Shown here: in pieces, positions 63,636 to 64,000 of the stretch
How positions within the stretch are numbered: position 1 is the stretch's first letter
Layout: every line of letters starts with the position of its first letter
From: Neobacillus cucumis
GTDB lineage: Bacteria > Bacillota > Bacilli > Bacillales_B > DSM-18226
Assembly: GCF_016107705.1 (NCBI RefSeq)
Contig: NZ_JAEHGC010000006.1
Coordinates: 1 to 64,000, forward strand
DNA length: 64,000 bases
Direction of reading: 5' to 3'
The notes under the pieces: model-generated
Databases searched by the model: none
Told to the model about the DNA's origin: nothing
What the model saw: only the letters and a program-made list of their open reading frames with translations
Translations under genes and position numbers: made by a program

Positions 63636-64000
63636 TTGCGAAAAAATTTTTTAGCCATAGCCACACTTTCTATTGCAGCAGTTGGAACCATACTCGGTAC
63701 CATTCATCACGGAGTACAGGCAGAACGCGCAGAGGTTAACAATATCATTTTTTTAATCGGAGATGGAATGGGGGTTTCCTATACGACTGCATATCGCTAT
63801 TATAAGGATAATCCGAACACAAAAAAGTTTGAGCCCACAGCGTTTGATCCATACCTAGTTGGACAGCAAATGACTTACTCAGATGACCCGAGGCATAATG
63901 TAACCGATTCCGCTGCTGCAGGTACAGCCATGGCAACAGGGGTCAAAACCTACAATTCGGCGATTGGGGTCGACCGCAATGGCTCACCGGTAAAATCCGT
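63636..64000 (+). CDS. Alkaline phosphatase (5' part, cut by window end)
   Basis: The frame opens at TTG 63636 after AGGAGGAG and runs past the end of the window, so only ~121 residues are seen. A signal peptide covers ~1-29 (cleavage near VQA-ER). IIFLIGDGMGVSYT carries the metal ligand D43, and TDSAAAGTAMATGVKTYN has the phosphoserine nucleophile S92. This is the PhoA/PhoB alkaline phosphatase family: a secreted metal-dependent phosphomonoesterase releasing phosphate. A PhoP box could not be recognised with confidence in the 187-nt upstream gap. Confidence 0.92.
   Translation, partial: MRKNFLAIATLSIAAVGTILGTIHHGVQAERAEVNNIIFLIGDGMGVSYTTAYRYYKDNPNTKKFEPTAFDPYLVGQQMTYSDDPRHNVTDSAAAGTAMATGVKTYNSAIGVDRNGSPVKS

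Overview
The window reads as chromosome of a low-GC, Gram-positive spore-former of the family Bacillaceae (Bacillus/Neobacillus-like; genus inferred, not proven). The grounds are strong AGGAGG-type ribosome sites with ATG/GTG/TTG starts, many intrinsic terminators, lipoproteins with LxxC boxes, and typical Bacillus families: an HBsu-type HU, a YitT protein, a YuiD-type PAP2 protein, Lpl-type ABC proteins, a YesM/YesN two-component pair, cre sites, an NrdR box pair, Fur boxes and a ZTP riboswitch before folD.

Layout. 1-4.7 kb: IS66 remnant, nrdDG anaerobic ribonucleotide reductase under two NrdR boxes, transposase debris. 5-10.3 kb: S53 peptidase, a flavin oxidoreductase pseudogene with one nonsense codon, a lipoprotein polysaccharide deacetylase. 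10.3-12.5 kb: gene-poor stretch with AT-rich and repeat-rich parts, an orphan RadC-like JAB gene and a cluster of strong hairpins downstream of it. 12.5-27.5 kb: fructan-utilisation locus with YesMN-like sensor and regulator, a membrane-anchored binding protein, an Lpl-like ABC importer without its own ATPase, an intracellular GH32, a 1262-residue secreted modular GH32 and a PfkB fructokinase; two cre sites point to catabolite repression. 27.6-29.5 kb: aldo/keto reductase, then a GH32 fragment and another broken gene. 29.7-36 kb: a PLD-helicase-DUF3427 protein; a LysR / PLP-dehydratase / DUF1272 module bracketed by two copies of a 92-bp repeat; a Nudix hydrolase.

36-40.5 kb: GNAT enzyme, then a polymorphic-toxin operon on the minus strand (SseB-like protein, TNT-domain NAD+-glycohydrolase toxin, immunity-type protein, frameshifted ORF). 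The toxin reading frame is open except for one TAA at codon 115. A ybjQ gene frameshifted just after its start follows. 40.5-47.3 kb: MFS exporter, a degenerate 51-bp tandem repeat, then a Fur-controlled iron locus (ferredoxin-NADP reductase divergent from a four-gene siderophore ABC importer). 47.5-56.7 kb: DUF4309-GH3 enzyme, DeoR regulator with HAD phosphatase, MerR regulator, APC permease with amidohydrolase, YitT. 56.9-64 kb: HU, TetR with MFS efflux pump, FMN reductase divergent from a luciferase-like monooxygenase around a palindrome, a 14-copy 52-bp minisatellite, folD with ZTP riboswitch, yuiD, and the start of an alkaline phosphatase cut by the window end.

A recurring theme is fresh gene decay. 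Several genes carry a single lesion in an otherwise open frame (IS66 TGG to TAG, oxidoreductase TGG to TAG/TGA type, toxin TAA, ybjQ 2-nt insertion, small ORF at 29.25 kb). Either the strain is losing accessory genes or some of these are sequence errors. I found no CRISPR array, rRNA or tRNA.
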